Source: Acestrorhynchus altus | Taxonomy: Eukaryota > Chordata > Actinopteri > Characiformes > Acestrorhynchidae | Assembly (NCBI GenBank): GCA_034509495.1 | Contig: CM067508.1 | Coordinates: forward strand, 28,448,905 to 28,512,904 | Length of the DNA stretch: 64,000 bases | Direction of reading: 5' to 3' | In this document: one piece after another, positions 23,840 through 35,260 of the stretch | Numbering within the stretch: the first letter of the stretch is position 1 | How the letters are laid out: each line of letters starts with the position of its first letter | Program-made: the position numbers and the translations under genes | Notes under the pieces: generated by a model | Seen by the model: the letters and a program-made list of their open reading frames with translations, nothing else | Database searches by the model: none | What the model was told of the DNA's origin: nothing

Positions 23840-24630
23840 AACACATACCCTTACACCTGACCACTTCTGGTAGAGATGCTCTTGTATCTTCTCCAGAATG
23901 ATTGTACAGTGTGTGGCCAGGGTGGGAGGAGTACGTGAAGATGCTGCAAGCTCTGCACAAACAGTGCTGATGGTGAATGTCTCCAGTCACCAGTCATGCA
24001 CCACCAATATTTCACCACCACAGTGTTGCTGCTGTAGCACACAGTTGGTCAGGATCCTCTTGAAGGTGCAGAGGTAGACCTTTGTTAGGATCTGATGAGA
24101 CAGAATAAATGGTCCTTTCTCAGTCTCTACAGAAATTAAAGATGCTGCTGTGCCTTCGTAACCAGACAAGGTGTTGAGAAAGATCCTGAGAATTGAGGAT
24201 GTCCAGGAACAGAAAACATGCTCTACCTCGGTCCCATTGATTTGGACAGTGAAATCTGGGCAGCTTTGGTTCTTCCTGTAGTCCACAATGAGCTTTTTTG
24301 TCTTGGTGCAGAGAAAAAGGTTGTTGGTGGAACATCAAAATGTCAGGTGCTGGATCTCCTTCCAATAGGCAATACAAAGTTCTGATATGCCCAACCACTA
24401 TGTCTACAAAATTAATCATGATGTTGAATCTATTCAGAGATCTACATGGTCATGGTTGAACATGGCGCTGAGCAGAAGGTTCAGCACATAGGCCTGCAGA
24501 ACAACAGTGTTCAGAGGACATGTGACAGCCTAACCTCACGGGCTGGAAACTGTTTGTCAAGATGTTCATGTGGAGGTGCTGGTGAACAGCCTGGTGGAGA
24601 TGACTGTGTTGAAGCTGAAGCCAATTAACC
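23840..24630 (-). pseudogene. LINE reverse-transcriptase C-terminal remnant
   Basis: Read on the minus strand, the block shows a C-T-K-T-K-K-L-I-V-D-Y-R-K-N segment (about 24,310-24,275), V-Q-I-N-G-T-E-V-E-H (about 24,250-24,220), a trace of the L-S-W...V-K-K-A region, an I-L-T-K-V-Y-L-C-T-F-K-R-I-L-T-N-C segment (about 24,095-24,045) and a final basic stretch. This order is typical of the thumb/C-terminus of fish LINE ORF2 proteins, downstream of the catalytic box (K-T-K-E-L-x-x-D-F/Y-R, then I-x-G-x-x-V-E, then R-x-Y-x-x-x-I-E-S-I-L-T). Frameshifted and stop-containing, with upstream traces to about 24,630. No complete domain survives. Confidence 0.6.
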
Positions 24631-24639
24631 GCATATATT

Positions 24640-25554
24640 GTAGATAATGTGAACAGTTCAGCGACTAAAAAACAAAAATTAAAGATGGAACATTTTAAGC
24701 CACATTTGGTGAATTCTTTTCTTTTGTTCAAATTCAGAAAAGGAGGTTCTATTCTTAGGGCAAGATTTACAAATATTTTTATGACTCAAATTGTATCCCA
24801 ACAATCAGCAGCCATATTTTTCTCTAGGCAGCTGCCTAGCAATGTGAACATTAAAAGCTCTGAGGATGGAGCAAAGCCTTTACCTCTGTTTATAATGCAG
24901 TGAAGAAATGGCAGTTAGCAGGAGCAGTGGAGGTCAAGTTCAGTTCTGAAAGAACAAGATCATTTTCAGAGCAAACTGCTTGTAGGCCTTCTAAAAAGCC
25001 TAATTAAATCCCCTGGCTTTTTCTATTGAAACATGGCTGTAATTGTAAACTTTTTCATAATAAACACACATTTCTGTTCACACATTCCTAAATTTGCCCA
25101 CCAGATTCTTTAGCACATGAGTAGCCAGTGCATCCATCTGCATCCATATAAAAGCATGTCTTAATTTAGCTATTTTCTGTATCTAGACCAACTACATCTG
25201 CAGAAATATACTCCTACTCCCTCATATTTTACATAACTACACAGTCAACAAGGCATGAATCCTGAAATCCCACCAGACTCTGTACAGATCAATATATAAA
25301 AATGCTATTTTTTGGCCACAAACGGCCACGAAACAAGGATCAATATCCAGTTTGTATAATATTTCACTGCTGTGTTCTGAGAATTATACCAGCCAGCATC
25401 TAGTCAGGCATAGCGTACTCAGTAAAATCAAATAAAATCTATAACAATTGACCTGCAAGCTTGTAAAGTATCACAAATACAAGTATCATAAATATGAACT
25501 ATATACATCTCATATATTTTTATTTTTAATATGTACACAGATTGTGGACCTAAA
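24640..25554. other. Unique sequence, no gene seen
   Basis: A/T-rich; nothing recognised. Confidence 0.5.
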
Positions 25555-25720
25555 ATATATACACACATACCCAAACATTTGGACATATAGAGAAACTGGT
25601 GAACTCAGACATGATGAGAACACATGAAATTCCTTACAGACAGCAACCCGAGATTGAACCCACAACCCCAGGTGCCTGGAGCTATTTGACACGTGCACTA
25701 CCTGCGGCGCCAGCGAGAAG
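25555..25720 (-). mobile_element. SINE-like repeat, head fragment
   Basis: Plus-strand GATGAGAACACATGAAATTC, CCTTACAGACAGCAACCCG, GATTGAACCCACAACCCCAG, CTGGAGCTATTTGACACG, CTACCTGCGGCGCCA. The reverse complement has a GGGTTCAATC B-box-like site and a head similar to that at 8.93 kb. Followed by a short ACAGT repeat (25,720-25,752). Confidence 0.6.
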
Positions 25721-26201
25721 GTACAGTATATTACAGTACAGTACAGTACAGAGGAAATAAGGTGCCGATGTAACTGGGGTGGTAGTATTTTAGACAATAT
25801 GGTAACTAAGCACTAAATTAGACCAGCCTGGTAATAGACAGCAGAGTTAGTAGGTCAGCTAGCAGTCCACAAATCAACTGAACAAGCATCTTACTACTAT
25901 CTCAATTTTAGTTTAGTACAGTTAATGCCTGCTGCTAGTTTGTTGAATTTTGCCTAGTATTATTTAACAAAACAATTCATACATTAGTGTGAATGTATGG
26001 ATAAAAATGGATGAAATTAAGAAATGCTACTGTTATCAGATACTGTTCATTTTTTTGTTGTTTTGTGTTTTTATTTTTTTATTCAGACGGTCAGTTATTT
26101 TTTGATCTGGTCACTCTTCATGCAGTAGCTTCTGCCTTGTATGTAATGAATGGCAAACCATTTTAGCCTGCAATGCCACTAGTGATACAACAAGCCGAGG
26201 T

Positions 26202-26887
26202 AGGGCTGGGCGATATGAACAAAAAAAATCATATCCCGATATAATTTAGCTGAATGGCAATAAATGATATATGACATAATATATGAAGTGAATAATACAC
26301 TGTGGAAAAAATTATGAAATTCTTCATTTCTTCTTCATACACACCAAGTCTTATGCCCCCTTCATAGAGTGAGAGTGAGAATGTGAATGGGTGCAGAGGC
26401 TGAAAAAGGTTTCTGATTGAAACACAACATTTAAAAATTCAATTTAAACAATATCACTTCAGCCCATATTCCCCTGTTCGTATCCTGATATTGATATAAA
26501 TATCTATAAAAGGTTATGGAGGTTATATTAAAACTCAAAAAACATTTTTTAAATCAAAGTCTGATAAAAAAAAAACAAAAAACACTTTGATAGGTAGGAC
26601 TTTACAGGAATGAACTTCCATTCTTATTTCAACCAGTAGTTTCCTGTTTCCTTATTTACAACATCTCAACATTGTTGTGATTGTCTGATTGTACTTAGGT
26701 ACAGCAGAGTAAAAGCTAACAAAGTTTAAAATCCCATAATCTCTCAGCATACCAAGAAAACAACACTATCGGGTAAGATTCAAGAACTTCAAGACAAGTT
26801 CTTGTTAAAGTGATAACAATACAGTCACAATTTTTTGTTTCATTGTGATGTTTTATTTTTTGCCACTGATATATCGCCCAGTCTTAA
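26202..26887. mobile_element. Short terminal-inverted-repeat DNA element
   Basis: 5' end AGGGCTGGGCGATATGAA (26,202-26,219) and 3' end TGATATATCGCCCAGTCT (about 26,867-26,884) are inverted, sharing CTGGGCGATAT. The interior is A/T-rich with internal copies of the ATATCCCGATAT/ATCCTGATATTGATAT theme. About 685 bp, no transposase. Related termini are at 23.8, 41.6 and 53.95 kb. Confidence 0.65.
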
Positions 26888-29159
26888 TTTTGTGTATTAT
26901 CTATGAAATTGATTAAAATAATATGGGATCTACTGACCAATAAAACTAGTTTGATTAGTCATATTGCCAGGGCAACTTATTTTTAATGGTAAAATGACGA
27001 GTATCATTTCTAGTTTTAGATATTGATAATAGTCTTACTAGTAAAACAATTATTGTATCTAAAGAAACTGCACATATCTTGAATGCCCATTACATACTGG
27101 TCAACTACTCAATAGTGTTACGGAGAAGTATAATTCGTTTCTTCCGCCATTCTCTCATCACCAGTTTTTGTCCAGATCATGTACACAGACTAAAATTGAA
27201 ATTAAATATTAAAAGCATACATTCTCAGCATGACGGCACAATTGTTCTTCAGACCACCCACTCAGAGAACTCGGAGAACCTGACATGCAATCATGTATTC
27301 CACACCCACCAAAAAACCCATAATAACACCAGAGGGCAAAGCTTATATGCACTTAGTGTCCACTGAACTGAACCTAATCCACATGTAAACAGCCCGAGTC
27401 AGTGGGGACGGGTAACATTTACATGTTCAGTATTCAGTAGCCACGCACGCTCTTTTCATACAGCAGTTAAATTAACATTTCACTTCGAAAGGTCAGCGCT
27501 CCTCGCGCTCTCCACACAGTTTCCACTTGTTCAGAGTCAAATATCAACCAGCATTCACCAGCCATCGGAGGATTCCCCTCGCCACAGAGAGACAACACTT
27601 CGCTGTAGATGTGCTCTGGAAAACACACGTGTGGCTCCTGCTTATTGGTGTTTAATGGGGAAAAGAGTACAGTGGGCTGTGATGTGTACCTAAAAAATGA
27701 CACTTGATGGGTGGTCAGTGATGTGTGAAATTGCAGCACAGACTTTAAAGAAAGTGCTGTGTATACAGTTCAAGACAGAGCCTGATTAAGATGGATATGC
27801 AAATCTATGAATTGCAATGAGCTAGACGCTACCCGGCTAAATATTTGCATTACTGAAGAAGGTTGAGGAACAGACTGGCAAGATTTTAAGCAGTGTAAAA
27901 GCAATCCACTGAGCAAGCACCAATATCAGAACACTGATAATTCCTCACATTTGGGAAGAACACTGAAGAAAGAGGATTTCATTGAACTAAGAGGAAAGTC
28001 ACTGCTTGAAGGCAACCGTTTTGGTTATTCTATTACCACACCTTCTTTAATTATCATTGATTCTGTTTATCTTATCACTGAATACCTCAACAGCTGGGCA
28101 ATACCATTAACATTTACAACCTCTTTTAGCCCAAACAGTGCCATGTAGTTGCTAGGCCCAGTTGTTTTAATAGTTTAACAGGAATGAGTATCTAAAGATG
28201 TTTTAAAAAGTATCTTTTAAGTATCCGCCAACATGTTGTTTACTAAAATGTTCATATCCAACAAATAAATATGCTTGATAATTACCTCTGCCGTTCCATT
28301 CTATATTTAAAAGAAATAGTTTTGGCACAGAAAACAAGTGAACAAATAGAACTTTGTAAGCTGGACTGATGTTCTTTCGTAAACATAAATCCAGCAAAAC
28401 CAAACCAGGGCTGTAAAACAAAACTCTAAACTGTTATGTAACAGTATTGACTCATATATGCACACCCTCAAAATTTACATAAACCCAGCCCAATAGTCAA
28501 ATCCTGTCAGGGCCTATTTGAGTCATCATCAAAGGAAACAGCCACTTTGGGGGGATATAGGGTTTAAATGCGTGTAGTGAGTTTTCAGAGACTCGTTTGG
28601 CCACAGGGCACTTTCCAGAAAAGAGTAAGAGTAAGCTAAAGCCAGGGAAGCAAACAGTTATGACAAACTAAAAGCTAACCCCAGCTGAAGGAAGTGCTGC
28701 CAACGTCCTTATAGGAAAGTCTGGTCACTCGAAGACCCTCTTTGCAACACTGTTAAACAGTTATTTCAAGTCACCCAACAGCAGACTCTATATGAAAATA
28801 GAAACGATCTAAATCCTCAAAACTGAAGGTTAAATTACAGGCTCAAAAAACATATTATATCACTGATAAAATCTGATTAAAAAAACTCACAAATAACATT
28901 GCATTTGGCTCATAAATGCACTTATTTTGTTTATTCTGACTGCTGCATTTTTGAAAATCTCTACATCGAGGGAGGACTTTCCCCACAAGTGCAATGCACA
29001 TGCATTCCCACCAAGCTGGCTGACTTTTGATGAAGGGCAGGATCCATAAACAGACATCCATATTTCAACCAGTAGCTGGTTTCCTCATTTACATACGGTT
29101 AACCCTAAACCCTGGCTTTGAAAACTACAGCAACACAATCTAAAAATAGGGTTACAATC
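26888..29159. other. Mostly unique sequence, no gene seen
   Basis: 27,410-27,770 is less A/T-rich, with AGGTCAGCGCTCCTCGCGC near 27,491, and could be non-coding conserved sequence. No exon supported. Confidence 0.45.
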
Positions 29160-29430
29160 TTCTTGCTGCAGTTAAGCTAAGCTATATTGTGTTATATTGT
29201 GTCACATTTTTTTCATTTCATTGTCCCAGAAATATGAGTGATAAACAATATTATATATTTTTTTAAGTGGTATTATAAACTAACAAAGTCAACATAGTAG
29301 CTCCTTCTCATTAATGGACTCTGCTTTTAATAAAAAAGATATTGGGCAATACCAAAGTCAGTAAAAATGACTGATGTTGTGCCCATTTATTTTACGATAA
29401 GTCAATAATGTAATTGTTGTGACAGGCCAA
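29160..29430 (-). mobile_element. AGGCCTGTCA-type element, terminal fragment
   Basis: A/T-rich sequence ending TTGTTGTGACAGGCC, the inverted counterpart of the 9,007 terminus. Left boundary uncertain. Confidence 0.4.
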
Positions 29431-29819
29431 GCGCTAGCTTTTGTATGAGCCCCCAAAGGGGTGCAAACCAGCCAACCAGAGTAGAGCTAATCCAATTATC
29501 CGTGAGCCAATCTTAGAAGAATGTCAGCATGTTTTATTCTGAAGCAAAATAACAGGGTTGTAAACTGGTGTATAAAGCAGCATTTGAGCATTTTTCACCG
29601 CAACTAAACTATCATAGTTATTATTTATATATCAGCACATCATTTTCTGGTGCATAAATCCAAAACATGTTATCAGTGGTTAAAACAGGGAGGAAAACCC
29701 TAGGATAGATCTGCTGGAACTGCAAGCATGATCAGTTTAATACAAATCTCCAGGTTACTTCAGAAGAAATGAGCTCAATCTGATGCTCATACTTGTGAAA
29801 CTGCATCACGAAAGTTAAA
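29431..29819. other. Unique sequence, no gene seen
   Basis: Nothing recognised. Confidence 0.5.
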
Positions 29820-30410
29820 AGGTGAATGAGAGGCTCTTTGCTGTCAGAGCTACAGTATATCACCCGAGACTATACCAGGCACGGCACACTCTGGGGAATA
29901 GCACATACCCAGCCAGGACCTTCCGCTTGCTGTCCAATTAAGAGAAAAGATATCCTGTACTCTTCCAGCTGTTCTCCCAAAGCCCACGTCTATTTCCACC
30001 GTGGCAACACAAAAACAATTGCTTTCTGGAAAGCAGTCACATTTTCCTGCTCAAGCTTTCCTTTTTCCAATTTTTAATCCATATGCCCTGTGTTAACTGT
30101 GACTCGTGGATGGACTCGGCTCTCAGTGAGCAGAATAGAGATGTGTGACACGCTCAGGTGATTCTGCAGCGAGTGGAGGAACGCTGACCTGGCCTGACCC
30201 ACTTCGCTCTGATTTATGGTTCTGGCTTGCCCTGCAGACAATGCTTTGCTCTGAGGGTCATCAATCTCCAGTCTCCCAATAACAGCTATTAGCTGCATTC
30301 TGTTCCTCCTCCGGACCACCACAGTTAGAGCAGCTGACTGGCCGGATACAGCCCCCGGACCACCCCACATCCTCTGACAAACCATCCACAATAAAGTAGC
30401 TACCAGCCAT
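29820..30410. promoter_or_regulatory. Candidate conserved non-coding block
   Basis: Non-repetitive, balanced composition, with TGTCCAATTAAGAG near 29,932, AATAACAGCTATTAGCTGCA near 30,278 and several E-box-like CAGCTG cores (about 29,968 and 30,331). Frames are short. Ends against a GT array. Confidence 0.22.
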
Positions 30411-30437
30411 TGCAGCAGAGACTCCAGTCCCACTGTT

Positions 30438-30443
<6 letters not shown>

Positions 30444-30480
<37 letters not shown>
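30444..30480. repeat. (GT)n microsatellite
   Basis: Perfect GT units followed by ATATACTGTATATAT. Confidence 0.95.
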
Positions 30481-30485
<5 letters not shown>

Positions 30486-30499
30486 CTGTATATATCCAA

Positions 30500-30690
30500 C
30501 CATCTTCTTATTTTGGGCCTGATCAGGATCATAGTGGGTTCAGATTCTACCCAGAGTCATTATGAATAGGGCAAGAATTCCCTCTGGACAGTCCATTGCA
30601 CCAGTTCATTGCATGGCACCACATACACCCATTCACTCACACACTTACACCCAGGGAGGAGTCCATGCTGCGATGCTCAGGATTTCAGGA
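30500..30690 (-). mobile_element. SINE-like repeat, 3' fragment
   Basis: TGATCAGGATCATAGTGGGT, CAAGAATTCCCTCTGGACAG and ACACCCATTCACTCACACAC occur in family order in reverse orientation. Confidence 0.55.
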
Positions 30691-31190
30691 TTCAGGATAT
30701 GTACCGATTCACGATTTGATTGCACCACGGTATGGATCTCATGGATTAATATGAGTTCAGTTCAGAGTTTATTTTCAGTTAATGTAAACAGATGCTTGTG
30801 AAAGCTACAGTCTGTTCTACCTGGGGCCACATAGCTTGAGCATCTTCAGTGTGTTTCCAAACACATGGTTGAGCAGGCGGAGGGGGAACAAACAAGACTA
30901 CAGTTACACAGCAATAGTTCTAAACCACTAAATGTCCCACAATATCATGCTAAGGTTGATGGGTGGCATGTACACTTGAGAAATTGTATTTACCCTAATT
31001 TACACATATTGTGTTTTCTCCAAACTGATTCAGCACAACAGCAGAACTTACTAGCAGCACCGTGTGATGTGGAGAATTCGACCTAGTACTTCAGAGTGGA
31101 AACAAGTAAATGAGTGGGGTTTAATTAAACAGGACTTATTATGATCTTGAACACCAGTCTTCAAGTACTGGTAATTCCCATACTATGCTC
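30691..31190. other. Unique sequence, no gene seen
   Basis: Nothing recognised between two SINE-like fragments. Confidence 0.45.
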
Positions 31191-31194
31191 AGAA

Positions 31195-31490
31195 ACTCAT
31201 TCATTCATTCATTCATTCATTCATTCACTCACTCATTCATTCATTTTTTCTTTCTTTCTTTCTTTCATTGTTTCTGTTGTTCTGTTTTCTGTTGTTTTTA
31301 ATTTCTTTCTTTCTGTTGTTCTTTCTTTCTATCTTTATTTCTTTCTTTCTTCCTTCCTTCCTTCTTTCCTTCCTCTGCTTATTTCTGCTCAGGGTCACGA
31401 TTGGACTGGAGCCTAGCCTGGATAACTGGATGCAAGCCAGGAATATCTCCTAGACAGAGTGCCAGTCTATCACAGGGTCAGAAACATATT
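31195..31490 (-). mobile_element. SINE-like repeat 3' end with expanded tail
   Basis: On the plus strand: (ATTC)n at about 31,197-31,246, a TTTC/TTCC-rich stretch to 31,375, then TCTGCTCAGGGTCACG, TGGACTGGAGCCTAGCCTGG, GGAATATCTCC and GAGTGCCAGTCTATCACAGG. The reverse complement is the family's 3' half followed by a (GAAT)n/(GAAA)n tail that has expanded into a compound microsatellite. Confidence 0.65.
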
Positions 31491-31740
31491 CTTTACAAAT
31501 GCAAAATACAGACATACTGGCCTCTATTTTATATTCTCTCTCACAGAAAGAGAGATATCTGGAGACAATGGGAAGGAGAAATATGGGAGTGTGAGTGGAA
31601 GACTAAAATGTAATGTTAGAGTTACTAAAACTCCCAGAATAGCATCAAATGTGAAGCTGAAAAACACCAGCTTTAACATGAAGTGAGCACATGAGAGAAC
31701 ATGAGAGAAAAGGACTGAAAGGAATCTGGGAATAGGCTTG

Positions 31741-31754
31741 TGTGTGTATGTGTG

Positions 31755-31829
<75 letters not shown>
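31741..31829. repeat. (TG)n(AG)n compound microsatellite
   Basis: TG units with two interruptions to about 31,786, then about 22 AG units. Confidence 0.95.
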
Positions 31830-31831
<2 letters not shown>

Positions 31832-31949
31832 CGGTGTGCTGTGTTCTTCTCTGTGTGTGTACGCTTGAAGCTCCTCACCTGCCTAAATGATCACCATGAC
31901 TCACGCAGGAGAGATAATTGCCTCTCAAAAAGTGCAGTAAACATTCATC

Positions 31950-32400
31950 ATAATGGCCATCCGCTCCTGAAGCAAAGCTGTGCCTCCCCTCCTCTTCCTC
32001 CCTCCATTTCTCTCCCTCCCACCCTGCCTCCCTCCCTCACTCTGTCTCTCTCTCTCTCACACCAAAGTGTTCCTTCTTGCTCATTTTTTTCATTCATTTT
32101 CGTTCCCTGACAATTTCCAGCCCTTCTTAGCATCAATGTCCAGCGACAGCTCTGAAATGGAGCCTGGCGCGCTGACAAGGTGCGGACACAACTAATTACA
32201 ATGGCCCGGTCGCCAGACAGGTATCAAAAATTCATAAGATCAATTCCAGAGGCGCCGAATGAAAATATGTGTACCAGAGGGGGTGGAGGTGCTGAGAAGT
32301 CAATTAGGCCAACTGAGTGAGTGACATCAGCCCACACAATGCTTATTTCTGGTCTGCTCCACCATTTAGGCCAGCAGCCAAATTGACATGTCAAGCTCCT
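31950..32400. promoter_or_regulatory. Candidate conserved non-coding element
   Basis: The best enhancer-like block in the window. It has CAACTAATTACAATGGCC at about 32,189-32,206, GTATCAAAAATTCATAAGAT at 32,221-32,240, CCAGAGGCGCCGAATG near 32,246, GTCAATTAGGCC at about 32,309-32,320 and CAGCCAAATTGACATGTCAA near 32,375. It contains CpG-bearing unique sequence in an otherwise repeat-rich interval and has no coding frame. The 31,980-32,060 segment is C/T-rich. Conservation is not tested. Confidence 0.35.
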
Positions 32401-32419
32401 CAAAGCATGAAATAACAGA

Positions 32420-32439
32420 AAGGGGGAGAGAGAAAGAGA

Positions 32440-32493
<54 letters not shown>
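32420..32493. repeat. (AG)n microsatellite
   Basis: GGGGGAGAGAGAAAGAGAAAG lead-in, then a pure AG run to about 32,493. Confidence 0.93.
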
Positions 32494-32496
<3 letters not shown>

Positions 32497-32499
32497 ATA

Positions 32500-33149
32500 T
32501 ACTGCTATAACAGAATAACAGTATTCAGTTCCAAACCTGAGACATTAACACAGTAAAAAGCTAAGAAATGAACTTCTAACTCCAGAAAAGGAATGCAACT
32601 GTGGCCAATTACTGGTAATGCTTCAAGTATCTAAGAGAAGACACATGCTAGCCTTCATGCCAGCCCTTTCTAGGGGGTGGAAAATGGCTATGAGAAAATT
32701 GGAAGGAGGGAATGTGATGCCTCACCACTTGAGGGATGCAAATTCCTTAAGGAGCATGTCCATCATAAAGACATATTTCTCAAGTCGTAGATATTCTCAA
32801 GTAAACTACTCTTGTAAACCTGCTTCTAAAAATTCCTTTATAAATATTTATTTTTTTGGAGTATGACAGAATGTTAACATTTTTCATGTTTATATTTTGG
32901 AATCCAGCAACATGAACTCAAACTTGCTACTTTTGCTACTCGACTATGAATGAGGAGATTAAAGCTCTCAATTAGCCACACAATCCACCAGAGATAGGAG
33001 AGGATTGTGGCAACAGCCCTGCTCTATATGCACTGAAATATATGTATGTATGTAAATATTTAAGTACATACTGATTGTGCACGGACTGATTGTGCACGGA
33101 CACGGACACGGACAACAAGGCTTTTGCCTGATTGGTCAGGGGACACAGC
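32500..33149. other. Unique sequence with local repeats, no gene seen
   Basis: Contains a first copy of a GGGTGGAAAATGG-CTATGAGAAAATTGG motif (about 32,675) that recurs at 33,437 and 33,835, and a short CGGACACGGACACGGAC run near 33,098. Confidence 0.45.
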
Positions 33150-33430
33150 TGCCATGTGTAATTTGCAAAAAGCTGAAGCTAGAAATTCACGTGAATTCGT
33201 GTGAAGTGGACGTGTACTGCTTGGCCACGTTCACACAGCAGATAAAAGTGGCCCAGATCAGAGCTTTATCATCAAATGTAACCCAGGGGTGTTATCTGTG
33301 TAGCAGTGTGAATGGGAAAAATCTGACATTTTCAATCCTGTTTGGGCCACTTTCATATCTGCTACTGAAATCTGATACATTCACAGCAATGTGTCTCAGT
33401 CTGAAGAGCCAGACTGGAATTAGTCCTGGC
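33150..33430. mobile_element. Probable non-autonomous DNA element
   Basis: GCCACGTTCACACAGCAGAT, AAGTGGCCCAGATCAGAGC, GTAACCCAGGGGTGTTATCT and TTTGGGCCACTTTCATATCT resemble a dispersed fish repeat built on TTCACAC and AAATCTGA motifs. Assignment from general resemblance only. Confidence 0.35.
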
Positions 33431-33559
33431 TAATGGGTGTGAACTGGTAATGAGAAAATTGAGGGGGAAGGTAGTTAATTAAATAATTAAACTAATTCTC
33501 TAAATAATCAAACATAATTGATCATAGTTGATCAGTGGCCTTTAAATAGTAGTACTCAG

Positions 33560-33690
33560 AAATGCATTCATTTGTTTATTCACCATTTCATGCTTGTCAG
33601 GGTTACGGTCAATCTGGAGCCCACCTGAATCGCTGGCTGCACTCATTCTTGCACTCATACTGCAATAACGTGAGACAATGAGATGATAAA
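33560..33690 (-). mobile_element. SINE-like repeat, 3' fragment
   Basis: CATGCTTGTCAGGGTTACGG, TCAATCTGGAGCCCACCTGA and short ATTCA tail remnants match the family's 3' half in reverse. Confidence 0.5.
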
Positions 33691-34139
33691 TAAGCAAAGA
33701 TATGAACTTGTTCAACCCACATGAGGGGGACGCAAGTCTGGTGGTGCTTCAATAATGTGCTTTAAAGGAGGAACATGGTGGCCTTCACCCTTCCAGCTCA
33801 GGCAGCATTGTGTAATATTGTGAGTCCCAGCTAGTGGGTGGCAACTGTAAGTGAGAAAACTGGGGGGTAAATGAACAGAACTAATTATGATCTCACGTTG
33901 CCTTCATATGCTAGTCGGAGGATTCTACTGTCCATTTGTTAAGTTGGAATTAAATGCATATCACATACAAGTGTCACGCCAAAACTTTGAAGGTCAACTC
34001 AAATCAGGAACTGATTTCACAATTATCTCCAAGAACTCGTAGGTGAACCTGTACAGAAGGTGAAGGCAGCATTATTACTGAAACACACAGCAGTGGTCTT
34101 CAAGAACCTGTGATATTCATGATGGGAAAAAAGAAACAT

Positions 34140-34340
34140 TGTCCTTCCTCCATCATTTTCGTCCTGGTCAGGACCGGGGTCGGTCTGGAGCCCACCCTAG
34201 ATCTTTCTTATACTGCGATAAAAGAGTAACAGTATTCAGTTCCCATCTTGAGGCAATGAGACAGGAAATCGTCTAAAAAATGAACATGTAACTTGTTCAG
34301 CCCACCTCAGAAGAGGGAAGCAAGAATGGCCGATTATTTT
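34140..34340 (-). mobile_element. SINE-like repeat, 3' fragment
   Basis: CGTCCTGGTCAGGACCGGGG and TCGGTCTGGAGCCCACCCTA in reverse family orientation, followed by a CAGTATTCAGTTCC-CAT segment that also occurs at about 32,520. Confidence 0.5.
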
Positions 34341-34689
34341 CATGGCTGACTGTGAGAGAGACTGCCATCGCAAGGCAGGAGAGTCCTCATCCTTGTTAGG
34401 CTGTCTTGAAAGGAACGTTGGCGCGAGTGCCATTGCAGGTAGAGCTCACTCCACTGCTCATCTGTCATGTCAACGAAGATGATCATGTGCTATATTTCCT
34501 CGGCATCTGAGGCTGCTGCAGAGACACAATCTAAACAGCTGGTGCAGGAGGAGAGGCTGTTTAATAAGTAAGAGCTTCCGATATCCCCCGCACCACCCAC
34601 AACCCCTTCACACATGCACCCATCCCTGACAAACACACAGTTTTGCCTTTGTTCTTGCTTTCGCTCTGATTGATGCATATTTCATGGAG

Positions 34690-35260
34690 AACTTTTTGCG
34701 TGCCTCCTTTAGAGCTGGAGAAACTGCACAGAGCTGACAGGATGCCTATTAGCTACTAGACATTGCAGTCTCCGTAGTCCTTTTCGCACTCAACTGGAGC
34801 ACATCCCCACAATCCCCCGCACATCAACTTGCTTTTATTACATTAAGAAAATGGTGGTAATGCCCCTGTCTCCAATATAAGCTGTTCATTTTTCATTCTT
34901 TTCACCTAAACGACACCTTCAATAATTCATCTCCGTCGACCAGTGGTGACCTAGAAGCTTCTAAAAGTTCGCCTCGGATGGTTTCATAACAGGGACCCAA
35001 CCCTGACTGAGCATGTGCTGACTCTCTCCTGCTGTCTGATTCCTGAAGGCATAGATTGGAGAATGGGGGAGAGTTTAAATAGAGAAAGCTCCTCTGAGCA
35101 CGCTCCTTATATGCCTTTCATGTAGCTGCCAAAAATGTGGAGCCCCTCAAGGCCGGAGAGTGTAATGCACGGAATTAATGTGCAGCGTAATGGCTTAGCT
35201 TTTGTAGTCCGAATTCACCCGAGCTCAGGTAATGCAAACAAAAGCACCTTGCAACATGCA
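34690..35260. promoter_or_regulatory. Candidate conserved non-coding block
   Basis: Non-repetitive sequence with GGATGCCTATTAGCTACTAG near 34,740, AACTTGCTTTTATTACATT near 34,828, GGAATTAATGTGCAGCGTAA near 35,171 and GGTAATGCAAACAAAAGC at 35,229-35,246 (forkhead-like GCAAACA). No coding frame. Confidence 0.28.
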
